Shown piece after piece: positions 55,270-64,000 of a stretch of 64,000 nucleotides of DNA. This stretch comes from Salmonella enterica subsp. enterica serovar Typhimurium str. LT2 (GTDB lineage: Bacteria > Pseudomonadota > Gammaproteobacteria > Enterobacterales > Enterobacteriaceae). Within the stretch, counting starts at the first letter, position 1; the number at the start of each line of letters is the position of its first letter. Location: positions 186,001 to 250,000 of the forward strand of contig NC_003197.2 in assembly GCF_000006945.2 (NCBI RefSeq), given 5' to 3'. The notes beneath the pieces are model-generated. The model was not told where the DNA came from and made no database searches. It saw only the letters and a list, made by a program, of their open reading frames with translations. The translations under genes were made by a program, and so were the position numbers.

Positions 55270-56070
55270 CTAATTCACCTGTGAAAGCGCATTACAGAGT
55301 TGTTTTGCGGCGAGGATAATACGCGGGCTTGCGCGTTCAAACCAGTCGCTGTTAAGCGGAATAACCGGAATTTTTAACAGGTTTCCCCAGTATTGTTCAA
55401 TTTTGAGAATTTCGCCCGCTTTTCCGGCCACGATAATGGCCTGGGGATGCCTTGCCAGCACCTGCTCACGGCTGACTTGCGGCCACGGCACGCGGCTGTC
55501 AGCAAAGACGTTTTCTCCGCCGCAGGTCGTCAAAACCTGATGTTGAATAGACCCTTTACCACTGGTAAACAGAGGATTCATGCCAAACTGAAGAAAGACG
55601 CGCTTTTTAGCTTTACCGGCATACTCGGCGTTGAGCGCGGCGTACTCGTTTAGCAATGTCTGCGCTGCCTGCTGAGCCTTTTCCGGCTGCGGGCTCCAGG
55701 CGGCCAGTTGACGGAGCGTGTCGGCGATCTGTTCGATGGTTACCGCGTCCACCCACATGACCTTAATACCTAATGACGTCAGTTGGTTTACCTGGCGTTC
55801 CGCATTACCGCCGCGCCAGGCGACGACCAGATCCGGCTTCAGCGCCACAATGCGTTCCAGATTCATTCCCTGCCAGGTAGAGACTTGTTCTATTTTTTGC
55901 GCTTCGGGCGGGTAGTCGGAATAGCTGCTGACGCCAACGGGCGTAATCCCGGCGGCAAAAGCGAGCTCCGTATTGGCGGGAGAGAGGGTAATGACGCGCG
56001 GCGCAGCGTAAAGCCACACCGGGAGCGTAAGCAGCAGGGCGACCAGCGCCCTGAACATTTGCTTAGCCAT
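55270..56070 (-). CDS. btuF: Vitamin B12 periplasmic binding protein
   Basis: 266 aa. Signal peptide ends near LYA/A; class III binding protein ([52 protein letters not shown]). Delivers cobalamin to BtuCD, encoded elsewhere. Overlaps the mtn stop by eight bases. Confidence 0.96.
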
Positions 56071-56761
56071 GCGCCAGTTTCTGTACCAGCGTTTCGACCA
56101 TCAGAGTCGACTGTTTCGCCGCCACCGCGAGGAATTCGTCAAAGCTGAGGTGCGATTGCTGATCGGCCACGTCAGAAATAGCGCGAACCACCACGAACGG
56201 CACGTTGAAGTTATGGCAGACGTGGGCGATAGCGGTGGCTTCCATCTCTACGGCGACCGCGTCGGGGAAGTTATGCCGGATTTTCGCCAGCCCGACGGAA
56301 CCGTTAATAAACGCGTCGCCGCTAACAATAAGGCCGCGTACCGCGTTCAGATTCAGCTCTCTGATGCAGGATTCCGCGGCGGCGATCAGTTTGTCATCGG
56401 CCTTAAATCCGGCCGGACAGCCCGGTAATTGCCCGTATTCATAGCCGAAAGCGGTCACATCAGCGTCGTGGTAACGCGCTTCGTCAGAGACGACGATATC
56501 GCCGACCTTCAGCGTGGACGCCAGACCGCCTGCGGAACCGGTATTGATGATCACGTCCGGCTTGCAGTGCTCCAGAAGCAACGTTGCGCCCAGCGCCGCC
56601 GCGACTTTACCGATACCGGATTTCAGCAACGCCACTTCGGTGCCGTTCAACTGGCCAGTGTAAATTTCGCAGCCGCCCAGCGTAATCGTCTGACGGTTGT
56701 CAATTTTGTCACGCAGCAGCGTAACTTCTTCTTCCATTGCGCCAATGATGCCGATTTTCAT
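56063..56761 (-). CDS. mtn: 5'-methylthioadenosine/S-adenosylhomocysteine nucleosidase
   Basis: 232 aa. Glu12 in AMEEEV and the ribose/catalytic region [13 protein letters not shown], then ISDVAD with the catalytic Asp. Removes SAH and MTA; MTA is produced by SpeE upstream in this window, and SRH feeds autoinducer-2. Also called pfs. First gene of mtn-btuF-yadS, divergent from dgt. Confidence 0.97.
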
Positions 56762-56845
56762 AGATTTACTCGCGATAAGTCAGTTTTGGGGGCATAGTTT
56801 ATCATGCGCTTATGGGGAAGCGCATTTCTCAGGCGGGGAGAGGAT

Positions 56846-58363
56846 ATGGCATCGATCGATTTCCGAAATAAAATTAACTGGCATCGTCGTTATCGTTCAC
56901 CGCAGGGTGTAAAGACGGAGCATGAGATCCTGCGGATTTTTGAAAGCGATCGCGGGCGGATTATCAACTCTCCGGCTATACGCCGTTTGCAGCAAAAAAC
57001 GCAGGTTTTCCCGCTGGAGCGCAATGCCGCGGTGCGTACTCGCCTGACGCATTCGATGGAGGTGCAGCAGGTAGGGCGTTATATCGCGAAAGAGATTTTA
57101 AGCCGTCTGAAAGAGCAAGACCGACTGGAGGAGTACGGCCTGGACGCGCTGACCGGTCCCTTTGAAAGTATTGTGGAAATGGCCTGCCTGATGCACGACA
57201 TCGGTAATCCGCCGTTCGGTCATTTTGGCGAGGCGGCGATCAATGACTGGTTTCGTCAGCGGCTGCATCCGGAAGATGCGGAAAGTCAGCCGCTCACGCA
57301 TGATCGCTGTGTGGTTTCCTCGCTACGGTTACAGGAAGGCGAAGAAAATCTGAACGATATTCGCCGCAAGGTACGTCAGGATATCTGCCATTTTGAAGGC
57401 AATGCACAGGGAATTCGTCTGGTACATACGCTCATGCGGATGAATCTTACCTGGGCGCAGGTCGGCGGAATTTTAAAATATACCCGTCCGGCATGGTGGC
57501 GAGGGCCGGTGCCGGATTCCCATCGCTATTTAATGAAGAAACCGGGCTATTATCTTTCTGAAGAGAAGTATATTGCGAGGTTACGTAAAGAACTGCAGTT
57601 AGCGCCTTACAGTCGCTTTCCATTAACGTGGATTATGGAAGCCGCAGATGATATTTCTTATTGTGTCGCCGATCTTGAAGACGCGGTAGAGAAAAGAATC
57701 TTTAGCGTTGAGCAGCTTTATCACCATTTATATCACGCGTGGTGCCACCATGAGAAGGATTCGCTGTTTGAGCTGGTGGTAGGAAATGCGTGGGAAAAAT
57801 CACGCGCCAATACATTAAGCCGCAGTACCGAAGATCAGTTTTTTATGTATTTACGCGTAAATACATTAAATAAACTGGTGCCCTATGCCGCTCAGCGTTT
57901 TATTGATAATTTGCCGCAGATTTTTGCCGGTACCTTCAATCAGGCGTTACTGGAAGATGCCAGCGGTTTTAGCCGCCTGCTTGAACTCTATAAGAATGTG
58001 GCGGTTGAGCATGTGTTTAGCCATCCGGATGTAGAACAGCTTGAACTACAGGGATACCGGGTGATCAGCGGGTTATTAGATATCTATCAGCCGCTATTAA
58101 GCTTGTCGCTTAACGACTTTCGCGAGCTGGTGGAAAAAGAACGGTTGAAACGCTTCCCCATAGAATCGCGCTTATTTCAGAAACTTTCTACGCGCCATCG
58201 TTTGGCCTACGTGGAAGTCGTCAGTAAATTACCCACGGATTCGGCGGAGTACCCGGTACTGGAATATTATTATCGCTGTCGGTTGATTCAGGATTATATC
58301 AGCGGGATGACTGACCTTTACGCATGGGATGAATATCGGCGTTTGATGGCGGTCGAACAGTAA
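56846..58363 (+). CDS. dgt: Deoxyguanosine triphosphate triphosphohydrolase
   Basis: 505 aa from ATG 56846 ([16 protein letters not shown]) after GGAGAGGATATGGC; upstream codons are rejected. HD-domain hydrolase: [12 protein letters not shown] and [16 protein letters not shown] metal-site motifs, [16 protein letters not shown]. Converts dGTP to deoxyguanosine and tripolyphosphate. Confidence 0.97.
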   Translation: MASIDFRNKINWHRRYRSPQGVKTEHEILRIFESDRGRIINSPAIRRLQQKTQVFPLERNAAVRTRLTHSMEVQQVGRYIAKEILSRLKEQDRLEEYGLDALTGPFESIVEMACLMHDIGNPPFGHFGEAAINDWFRQRLHPEDAESQPLTHDRCVVSSLRLQEGEENLNDIRRKVRQDICHFEGNAQGIRLVHTLMRMNLTWAQVGGILKYTRPAWWRGPVPDSHRYLMKKPGYYLSEEKYIARLRKELQLAPYSRFPLTWIMEAADDISYCVADLEDAVEKRIFSVEQLYHHLYHAWCHHEKDSLFELVVGNAWEKSRANTLSRSTEDQFFMYLRVNTLNKLVPYAAQRFIDNLPQIFAGTFNQALLEDASGFSRLLELYKNVAVEHVFSHPDVEQLELQGYRVISGLLDIYQPLLSLSLNDFRELVEKERLKRFPIESRLFQKLSTRHRLAYVEVVSKLPTDSAEYPVLEYYYRCRLIQDYISGMTDLYAWDEYRRLMAVEQ

Positions 58364-58419
58364 ATGGACTTTTGTAAAGATGGACAATAAATTTTTACTT
58401 TTTCCAGAAACTTTATTCC

Positions 58420-58447
58420 GGAACTTCGCGTTATAAAATGAATCTGA
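58420..58447 (+). promoter_or_regulatory. Sigma-E promoter of degP
   Basis: GGAACTT (58420-58426), 16-bp spacer, TCTGA (58443-58447): a full match to the sigma-E consensus, 45 bp before the start codon. degP is a classic sigma-E and Cpx target. Confidence 0.93.
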
Positions 58448-58492
58448 CGTACACAGCAATTTTGCGTTACCTGTTAATCGAGATTGAAACAC

Positions 58493-59920
58493 ATGAAAAA
58501 AACCACATTAGCAATGAGTGCACTGGCTCTGAGTTTAGGTTTGGCATTGTCGCCTCTGTCTGCCACGGCGGCTGAAACGTCCTCTTCAGCAATGACTGCC
58601 CAGCAGATGCCAAGCCTGGCACCGATGCTCGAAAAAGTGATGCCATCGGTGGTCAGTATTAATGTTGAAGGTAGCACCACGGTGAATACGCCGCGTATGC
58701 CGCGTAATTTCCAGCAGTTCTTTGGCGATGACTCCCCGTTCTGCCAGGACGGTTCTCCGTTCCAGAATTCTCCGTTCTGCCAGGGCGGCGGTAACGGCGG
58801 CAACGGCGGTCAACAACAGAAATTCATGGCGCTGGGCTCCGGCGTAATTATTGACGCCGCGAAGGGCTACGTCGTCACCAACAACCACGTGGTTGATAAC
58901 GCCAGCGTGATTAAAGTACAGCTTAGCGATGGGCGTAAATTCGATGCTAAAGTGGTGGGCAAAGATCCGCGTTCTGATATCGCGCTGATTCAAATTCAGA
59001 ATCCGAAGAACCTGACGGCGATTAAGCTGGCGGACTCCGACGCGCTGCGCGTGGGGGATTATACCGTCGCTATTGGTAACCCGTTTGGTCTGGGCGAAAC
59101 GGTGACGTCAGGTATCGTTTCGGCGCTGGGGCGTAGCGGCCTGAACGTAGAAAATTACGAGAACTTTATTCAGACCGACGCCGCGATTAACCGTGGTAAC
59201 TCCGGCGGCGCGCTGGTGAACCTGAACGGTGAGCTGATCGGTATTAACACCGCGATTCTGGCGCCGGACGGCGGCAACATCGGTATCGGCTTCGCTATCC
59301 CCAGTAACATGGTGAAAAACCTGACGTCGCAGATGGTGGAATACGGCCAGGTGAAACGCGGCGAACTGGGGATCATGGGGACTGAGCTGAATTCCGAATT
59401 GGCGAAAGCGATGAAAGTCGACGCCCAGCGAGGCGCGTTCGTCAGCCAGGTGATGCCGAATTCGTCCGCGGCGAAAGCGGGTATCAAAGCCGGGGATGTC
59501 ATTACCTCGCTGAACGGTAAACCGATCAGCAGCTTTGCGGCGCTGCGCGCTCAGGTCGGCACTATGCCGGTCGGCAGCAAAATCAGCCTCGGTCTGCTGC
59601 GTGAAGGTAAAGCGATTACGGTGAATCTGGAACTGCAGCAGAGCAGCCAGAGTCAGGTTGATTCCAGCACCATCTTCAGCGGGATTGAAGGCGCTGAAAT
59701 GAGCAATAAAGGCCAGGATAAAGGCGTTGTGGTGAGCAGCGTGAAAGCGAACTCACCCGCCGCGCAAATTGGCCTCAAAAAAGGCGATGTGATTATCGGC
59801 GCTAACCAGCAGCCGGTGAAAAATATCGCCGAGCTGCGTAAGATTCTCGACAGCAAGCCGTCGGTTCTGGCGCTGAATATTCAGCGTGGTGATAGTTCTA
59901 TTTATTTGCTGATGCAGTAA
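58493..59920 (+). CDS. degP: Periplasmic serine protease/chaperone DegP (HtrA)
   Basis: 475 aa from ATG 58493 (MKKTTLAMSAL). Signal peptide to ATAA/E; Q-linker (SPFCQ...GGNGG); trypsin-like triad in TNNHVVDN (His), DPRSDIALI (Asp), GNSGGAL (Ser); two PDZ domains (KAGIKAGDVITSLNG, AQIGLKKGDVIIGANQ). Folding quality control; needed for Salmonella virulence (known). Confidence 0.98.
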   Translation: MKKTTLAMSALALSLGLALSPLSATAAETSSSAMTAQQMPSLAPMLEKVMPSVVSINVEGSTTVNTPRMPRNFQQFFGDDSPFCQDGSPFQNSPFCQGGGNGGNGGQQQKFMALGSGVIIDAAKGYVVTNNHVVDNASVIKVQLSDGRKFDAKVVGKDPRSDIALIQIQNPKNLTAIKLADSDALRVGDYTVAIGNPFGLGETVTSGIVSALGRSGLNVENYENFIQTDAAINRGNSGGALVNLNGELIGINTAILAPDGGNIGIGFAIPSNMVKNLTSQMVEYGQVKRGELGIMGTELNSELAKAMKVDAQRGAFVSQVMPNSSAAKAGIKAGDVITSLNGKPISSFAALRAQVGTMPVGSKISLGLLREGKAITVNLELQQSSQSQVDSSTIFSGIEGAEMSNKGQDKGVVVSSVKANSPAAQIGLKKGDVIIGANQQPVKNIAELRKILDSKPSVLALNIQRGDSSIYLLMQ

Positions 59921-59930
59921 TCACCTTTGT

Positions 59931-59953
59931 CCCCCTTCCGCCATGGAAGGGGG
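59931..59953 (+). terminator. Hairpin after degP
   Basis: CCCCCTTCC, loop GCCAT, GGAAGGGGG: perfect 9-bp stem 11 bases after the stop. The T tract is poor (CAACACTTTTC), so termination may be partial. Confidence 0.75.
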
Positions 59954-60003
59954 CAACACTTTTCTGTGAAACCCCCCACAACTCCATACTTATTTGCACC
60001 GTT

Positions 60004-60019
60004 TTGTGCATTTGCACAA
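60004..60019. promoter_or_regulatory. Palindrome upstream of cdaR, candidate CdaR operator
   Basis: TTGTGCA TT TGCACAA, perfect 7+7 dyad, with another TTTGCACC at 59993-60000. It ends 53 bp before the cdaR ATG. CdaR is known to control its own gene in E. coli; assigning this dyad to it is inference. Confidence 0.5.
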
Positions 60020-60072
60020 TGTCGAGACCTGTCATCTTCCTTATGCTTGTGCTCTGCTCACAGGAGGGATTT

Positions 60073-61230
60073 ATGGCTGGCTGGCATCTTGATACCAAAA
60101 TGGCGCAGGATATCGTGGCGCGCACTATGCGCATCATCGATACCAATATCAACGTAATGGATGCCCGCGGGCGCATTATCGGCAGCGGCGATCGGGAACG
60201 TATTGGTGAATTGCACGAAGGCGCGCTGTTAGTGCTGTCGCAGGGCCGGGTTGTGGATATCGACGACGCCGTGGCGCGACACCTGCACGGGGTGCGTCAG
60301 GGGATTAATCTTCCCTTACGTCTTGAGGGCGAAATTGTCGGCGTGATCGGCCTCACCGGCGAACCAGAGCACCTGCGTAAATATGGCGAACTGGTGTGTA
60401 TGACTGCCGAAATGATGCTGGAGCAGTCGCGGTTAATGCACCTTTTGGCGCAGGATAGCCGTTTGCGCGAAGAGTTGGTGATGAACCTGATTCAGGCCGA
60501 AGAAAATACGCCGGCGCTGGTGGAATGGGCGCAGCGTTTGGGGATCGATTTGAACCAGCCGCGTGTGGCGGCGGTGGTGGAAGTCGACAGCGGCCAGCTT
60601 GGCGTCGATAGCGCAATGGCGGAACTTCAGCAGTTGCAGAATGCGCTTACCACGCCGGAGCGTAACAACCTGATAGCCATTGTTTCTCTCACCGAGATGG
60701 TGGTACTCAAACCCGCCTTAAACTCGTTTGGTCGTTGGGATGCTGAAGATCATCGTAAGCGCGTAGAGCAGCTTATCTCGCGCATGAAAGAGAATGGTCA
60801 GCTACGTTTTCGCGTGGCGCTGGGCAATTACTTTACCGGGCCGGGCAGTATTGCACGCTCATACCGCACGGCGCGCACCACGATGATGGTCGGCAAACAG
60901 CGAATGCCAGAGAGCCGCAGCTATTTTTATCAGGATTTGATGCTGCCGGTCCTGTTAGATAGCCTGCGTGGCGGCTGGCAGGCCAATGAGCTGGCGCGCC
61001 CGCTGGTAAAACTCAAAGCGATGGATAACAACGGGTTATTACGTCGGACGCTGACGGCGTGGTTTCGCCATAATGTCCAGCCGCTGGCGACCTCTAAGGC
61101 GCTGTTTATTCATCGTAACACGCTGGAATATCGGCTAAATCGTATTTCGGAACTGACCGGGCTGGATTTGGGAAATTTTGACGATCGGCTGTTGCTGTAT
61201 GTGGCGCTACAACTGGATGAACAGCGTTAA
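60073..61230 (+). CDS. cdaR: Carbohydrate diacid regulator CdaR
   Basis: 385 aa from ATG 60073 (MAGWHLDTKMAQDIV), after CAGGAGGGATTT; 23 upstream codons are rejected. N-terminal diacid-binding domain, middle region, C-terminal PucR-type HTH (HNVQPLATSKALFIHRNTLE and YRLNRISELTG). Activates galactarate/glucarate/glycerate genes elsewhere. A BIME follows the TAA without any gap. Confidence 0.97.
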   Translation: MAGWHLDTKMAQDIVARTMRIIDTNINVMDARGRIIGSGDRERIGELHEGALLVLSQGRVVDIDDAVARHLHGVRQGINLPLRLEGEIVGVIGLTGEPEHLRKYGELVCMTAEMMLEQSRLMHLLAQDSRLREELVMNLIQAEENTPALVEWAQRLGIDLNQPRVAAVVEVDSGQLGVDSAMAELQQLQNALTTPERNNLIAIVSLTEMVVLKPALNSFGRWDAEDHRKRVEQLISRMKENGQLRFRVALGNYFTGPGSIARSYRTARTTMMVGKQRMPESRSYFYQDLMLPVLLDSLRGGWQANELARPLVKLKAMDNNGLLRRTLTAWFRHNVQPLATSKALFIHRNTLEYRLNRISELTGLDLGNFDDRLLLYVALQLDEQR

Positions 61231-61308
61231 GCCCGGCGGCGCTACGCTTATCAGGCCTACGGGGATATATCTGTAGGCCGGATAAGGCGTAACACGTCGC
61301 CATCCGGC
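61231..61308. repeat. BIME between cdaR and yaeH
   Basis: GCCCGGCGGCGCTACGCTTATCAGG... and ...TAGGCCGGATAAGGCG...GCCATCCGGC, starting at the base after the cdaR stop. Inverted REP pair between convergent genes. Confidence 0.9.
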
Positions 61309-61318
61309 AACACACAGC

Positions 61319-61705
61319 TTACTTACGGGTAAGCTTGTCCAGATCGGCTTCGATTTCACTGATCTTATTCGCGACGACGCTTTCCAGGTGGCGCAAGTCG
61401 TCGAGGATCTTACGTTTGAGATCGAGTTCTGAGCGGTCGCGCTGGCAGATTTGGTCCAGCTCGTCAATCACATAGCGTAGGTTAGGGCTAATCTCCTGTA
61501 CCTCTTTATAACCCTGACCGATGCCATCGGCCACCACCGTTTTACGCTGGCGTGGATACTTAAACTTCACGCTTTTAGCAAAGAATTCACCTCTATCCTT
61601 TTGAAAATAGATTTTCAGGATATCGTTATTGGCTTCTTGCCGCAGGCTGTAACGATCGATTTCCTCAGGATTGGTAATGCCCAGACTTTTTAGATTGTCA
61701 TACAT
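61319..61705 (-). CDS. yaeH: YaeH, UPF0325 family protein of unknown function
   Basis: 128 aa from the ATG at 61705 ([17 protein letters not shown]). Highly charged, with a C-terminal coiled-coil-like stretch ([20 protein letters not shown]). No signal or membrane segment. Conserved with E. coli; role unknown. Confidence 0.93.
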   Translation of the reverse strand: MYDNLKSLGITNPEEIDRYSLRQEANNDILKIYFQKDRGEFFAKSVKFKYPRQRKTVVADGIGQGYKEVQEISPNLRYVIDELDQICQRDRSELDLKRKILDDLRHLESVVANKISEIEADLDKLTRK

Positions 61706-61745
61706 AGCGGTATCCTTCATCACACTATAACTTTTGAATAATTAA

Positions 61746-61763
61746 CGAAAAATTGGTTTTTCG
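61746..61763. other. AT-rich perfect hairpin upstream of yaeH
   Basis: CGAAAAA, TTGG, TTTTTCG. Lies in the divergent region between yaeH and the MFS gene. Could be an operator or a weak terminator; purpose unknown. Confidence 0.35.
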
Positions 61764-61951
61764 CCACCAGTGTATACAAAAAAAGCGCGGTTGATCGCAG
61801 AAGACGTCTCGGCAACGTCATGAGCAAAAGGGCGGCGGTTATTGATAGCTTAAGTAATTCAACGCGATATTCCGTTTATAGAGAAAGCGTTTGAAGTCAG
61901 TGTGGGAAATTGACCGGAGGCAGTGGTCGATAACCTTGAGAGGCGGAGTCT

Positions 61952-63253
61952 ATGTCCGGAACGTATAATGCTACTATTCGCCGGGTGGTGGTTTCCGCCT
62001 GGATAGGAAACTCCATTGAATATTATGATTTTCTATTATACGGCCTGGCAAGCGCGCTGGTATTTGGCCCGCTTTTTTTTCCTGGCGCCAGCCCATTGAC
62101 TGCAACGTTATCTTCTTTTGCCAGTTTCGGCGTGGGATTTATCTCCCGACCGCTGGGCGCGCTATTTTTTGGCAACAGGGGAGATACGCTTGGGCGTAAA
62201 AACACGTTATTAATTACGTTAGGGGGGATGGGCGCGGTCACGTTTCTCATCGGTTGCCTGCCTTCTTACGCCAGTATTGGCGCGCTGGCGCCTGCTTTAC
62301 TGGTTATTCTGCGTTTTCTACAGGGATTTATGGTTGGAGGCGAATGGGGAGGCGCCATGTTGATGGTCGTGGAATATGCTGCTGGAAAGCACCGGGGGCG
62401 GTTAAGCGCGCTATCGCAAACAGGAGGACTCACGGGACAATTATTGGCGACAGGCGTATTTATAGTCGTGACCCAATTACCGCAGGAGGCGTTGTTATCG
62501 TGGGGATGGCGTATTCCTTTTCTGCTCAGTGCGCTTTTGGTGTTGCCTGGATTATATATGCGTCATCGTCTGGATGAGACGCCTGTCTTCCGTGCGTTTA
62601 AAAAGCAGCAGGCCATTAATCATAGGCAGCAAAGAGAAGAAAGGCCGGTGGTCAAAGTAGTACGAGAACAATGGCGCAGCATTTTGCTGATTATAATTCT
62701 GCGTTTTGCGGAAAGCGTTCCCTTTTTTCTTGCTACCGTCTTCGCGGTTTCCTGGGCGACGACGCAGCTTGGGATTGCCAGCCTGACTATTCTGTACATT
62801 GTAATGTTCACCTGTCTGCTGGCGTATCCCATGCACGTGCTATTTGGCATCATGTCGGATCGGCGTGGCTGCCGTCAGGTGTATATTTTCGGCGCGCTTT
62901 TTGTCGCGGCAATGGCTTTTCCCTTTTTCTGGCTGCTGGAAAGCCGTTCGCTCATACTGATGACAATGGGCTACGTTCTGCTTATTAACATTGGTCATAA
63001 TTCACTGAATGCCGTGCAACCTTCTTTTTTCGCCGGACTGTTTCATCCGCCTGTACGCTACAGCGGTTCATCAATTGGCGCTCAGTTGGGGGCGGTTGTG
63101 GCAGGGGGATTCACGCCGTTTATCGCTAAAGCGTTAAGCGCAGTCTATGATAACAGTTGGGCGTTGGTTGCCGGTTATGTCGTTTTGACTGCGTTGGCTT
63201 CGGCGTTTGCGGCAAAGATTGCGCCGGAAACCGTGTTACCGCATTCGCCGTAA
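61952..63253 (+). CDS. MFS transporter, metabolite:H+ symporter (MHS) type
   Basis: 433 aa, 12 membrane helices. ATG 61952 after GAGAGGCGGAGTCT. MHS-family features: WIGNSIEYYDFLLYGLAS in helix 1, loop motif FFGNRGDTLGRKNTLL, and RFLQGFMVGGEWGGAMLM. Related to ProP, ShiA and KgtP; substrate cannot be told from sequence. Not present at this place in E. coli K-12 as I recall. No catabolic genes adjoin it. STM0212 position in LT2 (memory). Confidence 0.85.
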   Translation: MSGTYNATIRRVVVSAWIGNSIEYYDFLLYGLASALVFGPLFFPGASPLTATLSSFASFGVGFISRPLGALFFGNRGDTLGRKNTLLITLGGMGAVTFLIGCLPSYASIGALAPALLVILRFLQGFMVGGEWGGAMLMVVEYAAGKHRGRLSALSQTGGLTGQLLATGVFIVVTQLPQEALLSWGWRIPFLLSALLVLPGLYMRHRLDETPVFRAFKKQQAINHRQQREERPVVKVVREQWRSILLIIILRFAESVPFFLATVFAVSWATTQLGIASLTILYIVMFTCLLAYPMHVLFGIMSDRRGCRQVYIFGALFVAAMAFPFFWLLESRSLILMTMGYVLLINIGHNSLNAVQPSFFAGLFHPPVRYSGSSIGAQLGAVVAGGFTPFIAKALSAVYDNSWALVAGYVVLTALASAFAAKIAPETVLPHSP

Positions 63254-63260
63254 TGCAAAG

Positions 63261-63280
63261 GGGGGCTGTCGCCCCCGCTT
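63261..63280. terminator. Bidirectional terminator between the MFS gene and dapD
   Basis: GGGGGC, TGTC, GCCCCC, then GCTTTTC on the plus strand; on the minus strand the stem is followed by CTTTGC. Perfect 6-bp GC stem between convergent stops. Confidence 0.85.
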
Positions 63281-63289
63281 TTCACTCGC

Positions 63290-64000
63290 TTAATCAATAG
63301 TGCGCAATAATTCGTTAATGCCCACTTTACCACGCGTTTTGGCGTCGACTTTTTTCACGATCACCGCGCAGTACAGGCTGTACTTACCGTCTTTTGACGG
63401 CAGGTTGCCGGAAACGACCACGGAGCCCGCCGGTACGCGGCCATAGTGAACTTCACCGGTTTCGCGATCGTAGATTTTGGTACTCTGGCCGAGGTATACG
63501 CCCATGGAAATGACGGAACCTTCTTCGACAATGACGCCTTCCACGACCTCAGAACGCGCGCCAATAAAGCAGTTGTCTTCAATGATGGTTGGGTTAGCCT
63601 GCAGCGGCTCCAGTACGCCGCCGATACCCACGCCGCCGGAAAGGTGAACATTTTTACCAATCTGCGCGCAGGAACCCACCGTCGCCCAGGTGTCAACCAT
63701 GGTGCCTTCGTCAACGTAGGCGCCGATGTTAACGTAAGACGGCATCAGCACGGTGTTGCGGGCGATAAATGCGCCCTGACGAACGGCCGCAGGCGGAACG
63801 ACGCGGAAGCCTTCTTTCTGAAAACGCGCTTCGTCGTAATCAGCGAATTTCATCGGGACTTTATCGAAGTAGCGGCTTTCCGCACCGTCGATAACCTGGT
63901 TATCGTTAATACGGAAAGAGAGCAGAACCGCTTTCTTCAACCACTGGTGAGTGACCCACTGACCGTCGATTTTTTCTGCGACACGCAGCGCGCCGGAATC
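63290..64000 (-). CDS. dapD: Tetrahydrodipicolinate N-succinyltransferase (5' end beyond window)
   Basis: 236 residues seen, equivalent to residues 39-274; the reading frame continues through base 64000 ([20 protein letters not shown]). An ATG at 63940 is only an apparent start. Left-handed beta-helix of hexapeptide repeats ([31 protein letters not shown]). Lysine/diaminopimelate pathway; cytoplasmic trimer. Confidence 0.97.

Noticed and set aside
26392..61308. Repeated GCCGGATGGCG-type units as a CRISPR array
   Set aside because: Scattered inverted pairs between genes with no regular spacing or spacers; these are REP/BIME elements.
63290..63940. dapD as a complete 216-aa gene starting at 63940
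   Set aside because: The frame continues to the window edge with conserved dapD sequence, so the true start is outside.

Overview
The window is enterobacterial chromosome, almost certainly Salmonella enterica subsp. enterica. Most proteins can be aligned by eye with their E. coli K-12 counterparts, and the gene order follows what I recall for serovar Typhimurium LT2 (acnB to dapD). The Salmonella-specific parts are an HNH nuclease gene, a four-carbon acid-sugar operon, and the sti and stf fimbrial operons. Both ends are cut inside genes: acnB lacks its first 48 codons and dapD lacks its first 38. I see no rRNA, tRNA, IS element, prophage, CRISPR array or clear pseudogene.

Layout. 1-8.2 kb: acnB; an AT-rich HNH endonuclease gene; yacL; then a KdgT-type permease, dtnK, pdxA2 and a DeoR-type regulator, which read as one D-threonate-type catabolic operon with a promoter and dyad operator in front. 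8.2-17.9 kb: speED (spermidine), yacC, cueO with a CueR-type promoter, gcd and hpt facing away from a CRP site, can, and the yadGH ABC exporter. 18-23 kb: sti chaperone-usher operon (minus strand, stiA-B-C-H). 23.3-31 kb: yadI, yadE, panD/panC/panB, folK-pcnB, gluQ-dksA. 31-37.4 kb: sfsA-thpR, hrpB, mrcB. 37.7-43.7 kb: fhuACDB ferrichrome uptake. 44.7-51.1 kb: stf fimbrial operon, laid out like the Proteus MR/P operon. 51.2-64 kb: hemL, clcA, erpA, mtn-btuF-yadS, dgt, degP, cdaR, yaeH, an MHS-type MFS transporter, dapD.

Most of the core is housekeeping, so the interest lies in details. A REP pair sits in frame inside the start of fhuB and adds about 25 residues. pcnB begins at AUU, downstream of an 85-bp inverted repeat. 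speD pairs a UUG start with a 12-nt perfect match to the 16S anti-Shine-Dalgarno. Both fimbrial operons have a perfect hairpin just after the major pilin gene. A terminator-like hairpin separates fhuA from fhuC. Long inverted repeats lie after yacL and at the stiH border. A 16-bp palindrome lies upstream of cdaR. REP/BIME elements fill many of the intergenic gaps.

System-level reading: nothing here is clearly a wholly undescribed system. The best candidates for under-described biology are the HNH gene with its unassigned N-terminal domain, the permease of the acid-sugar operon, the putative MrpH-like adhesin closing stf, the unexplained structured elements, and the orphan MFS transporter beside dapD.
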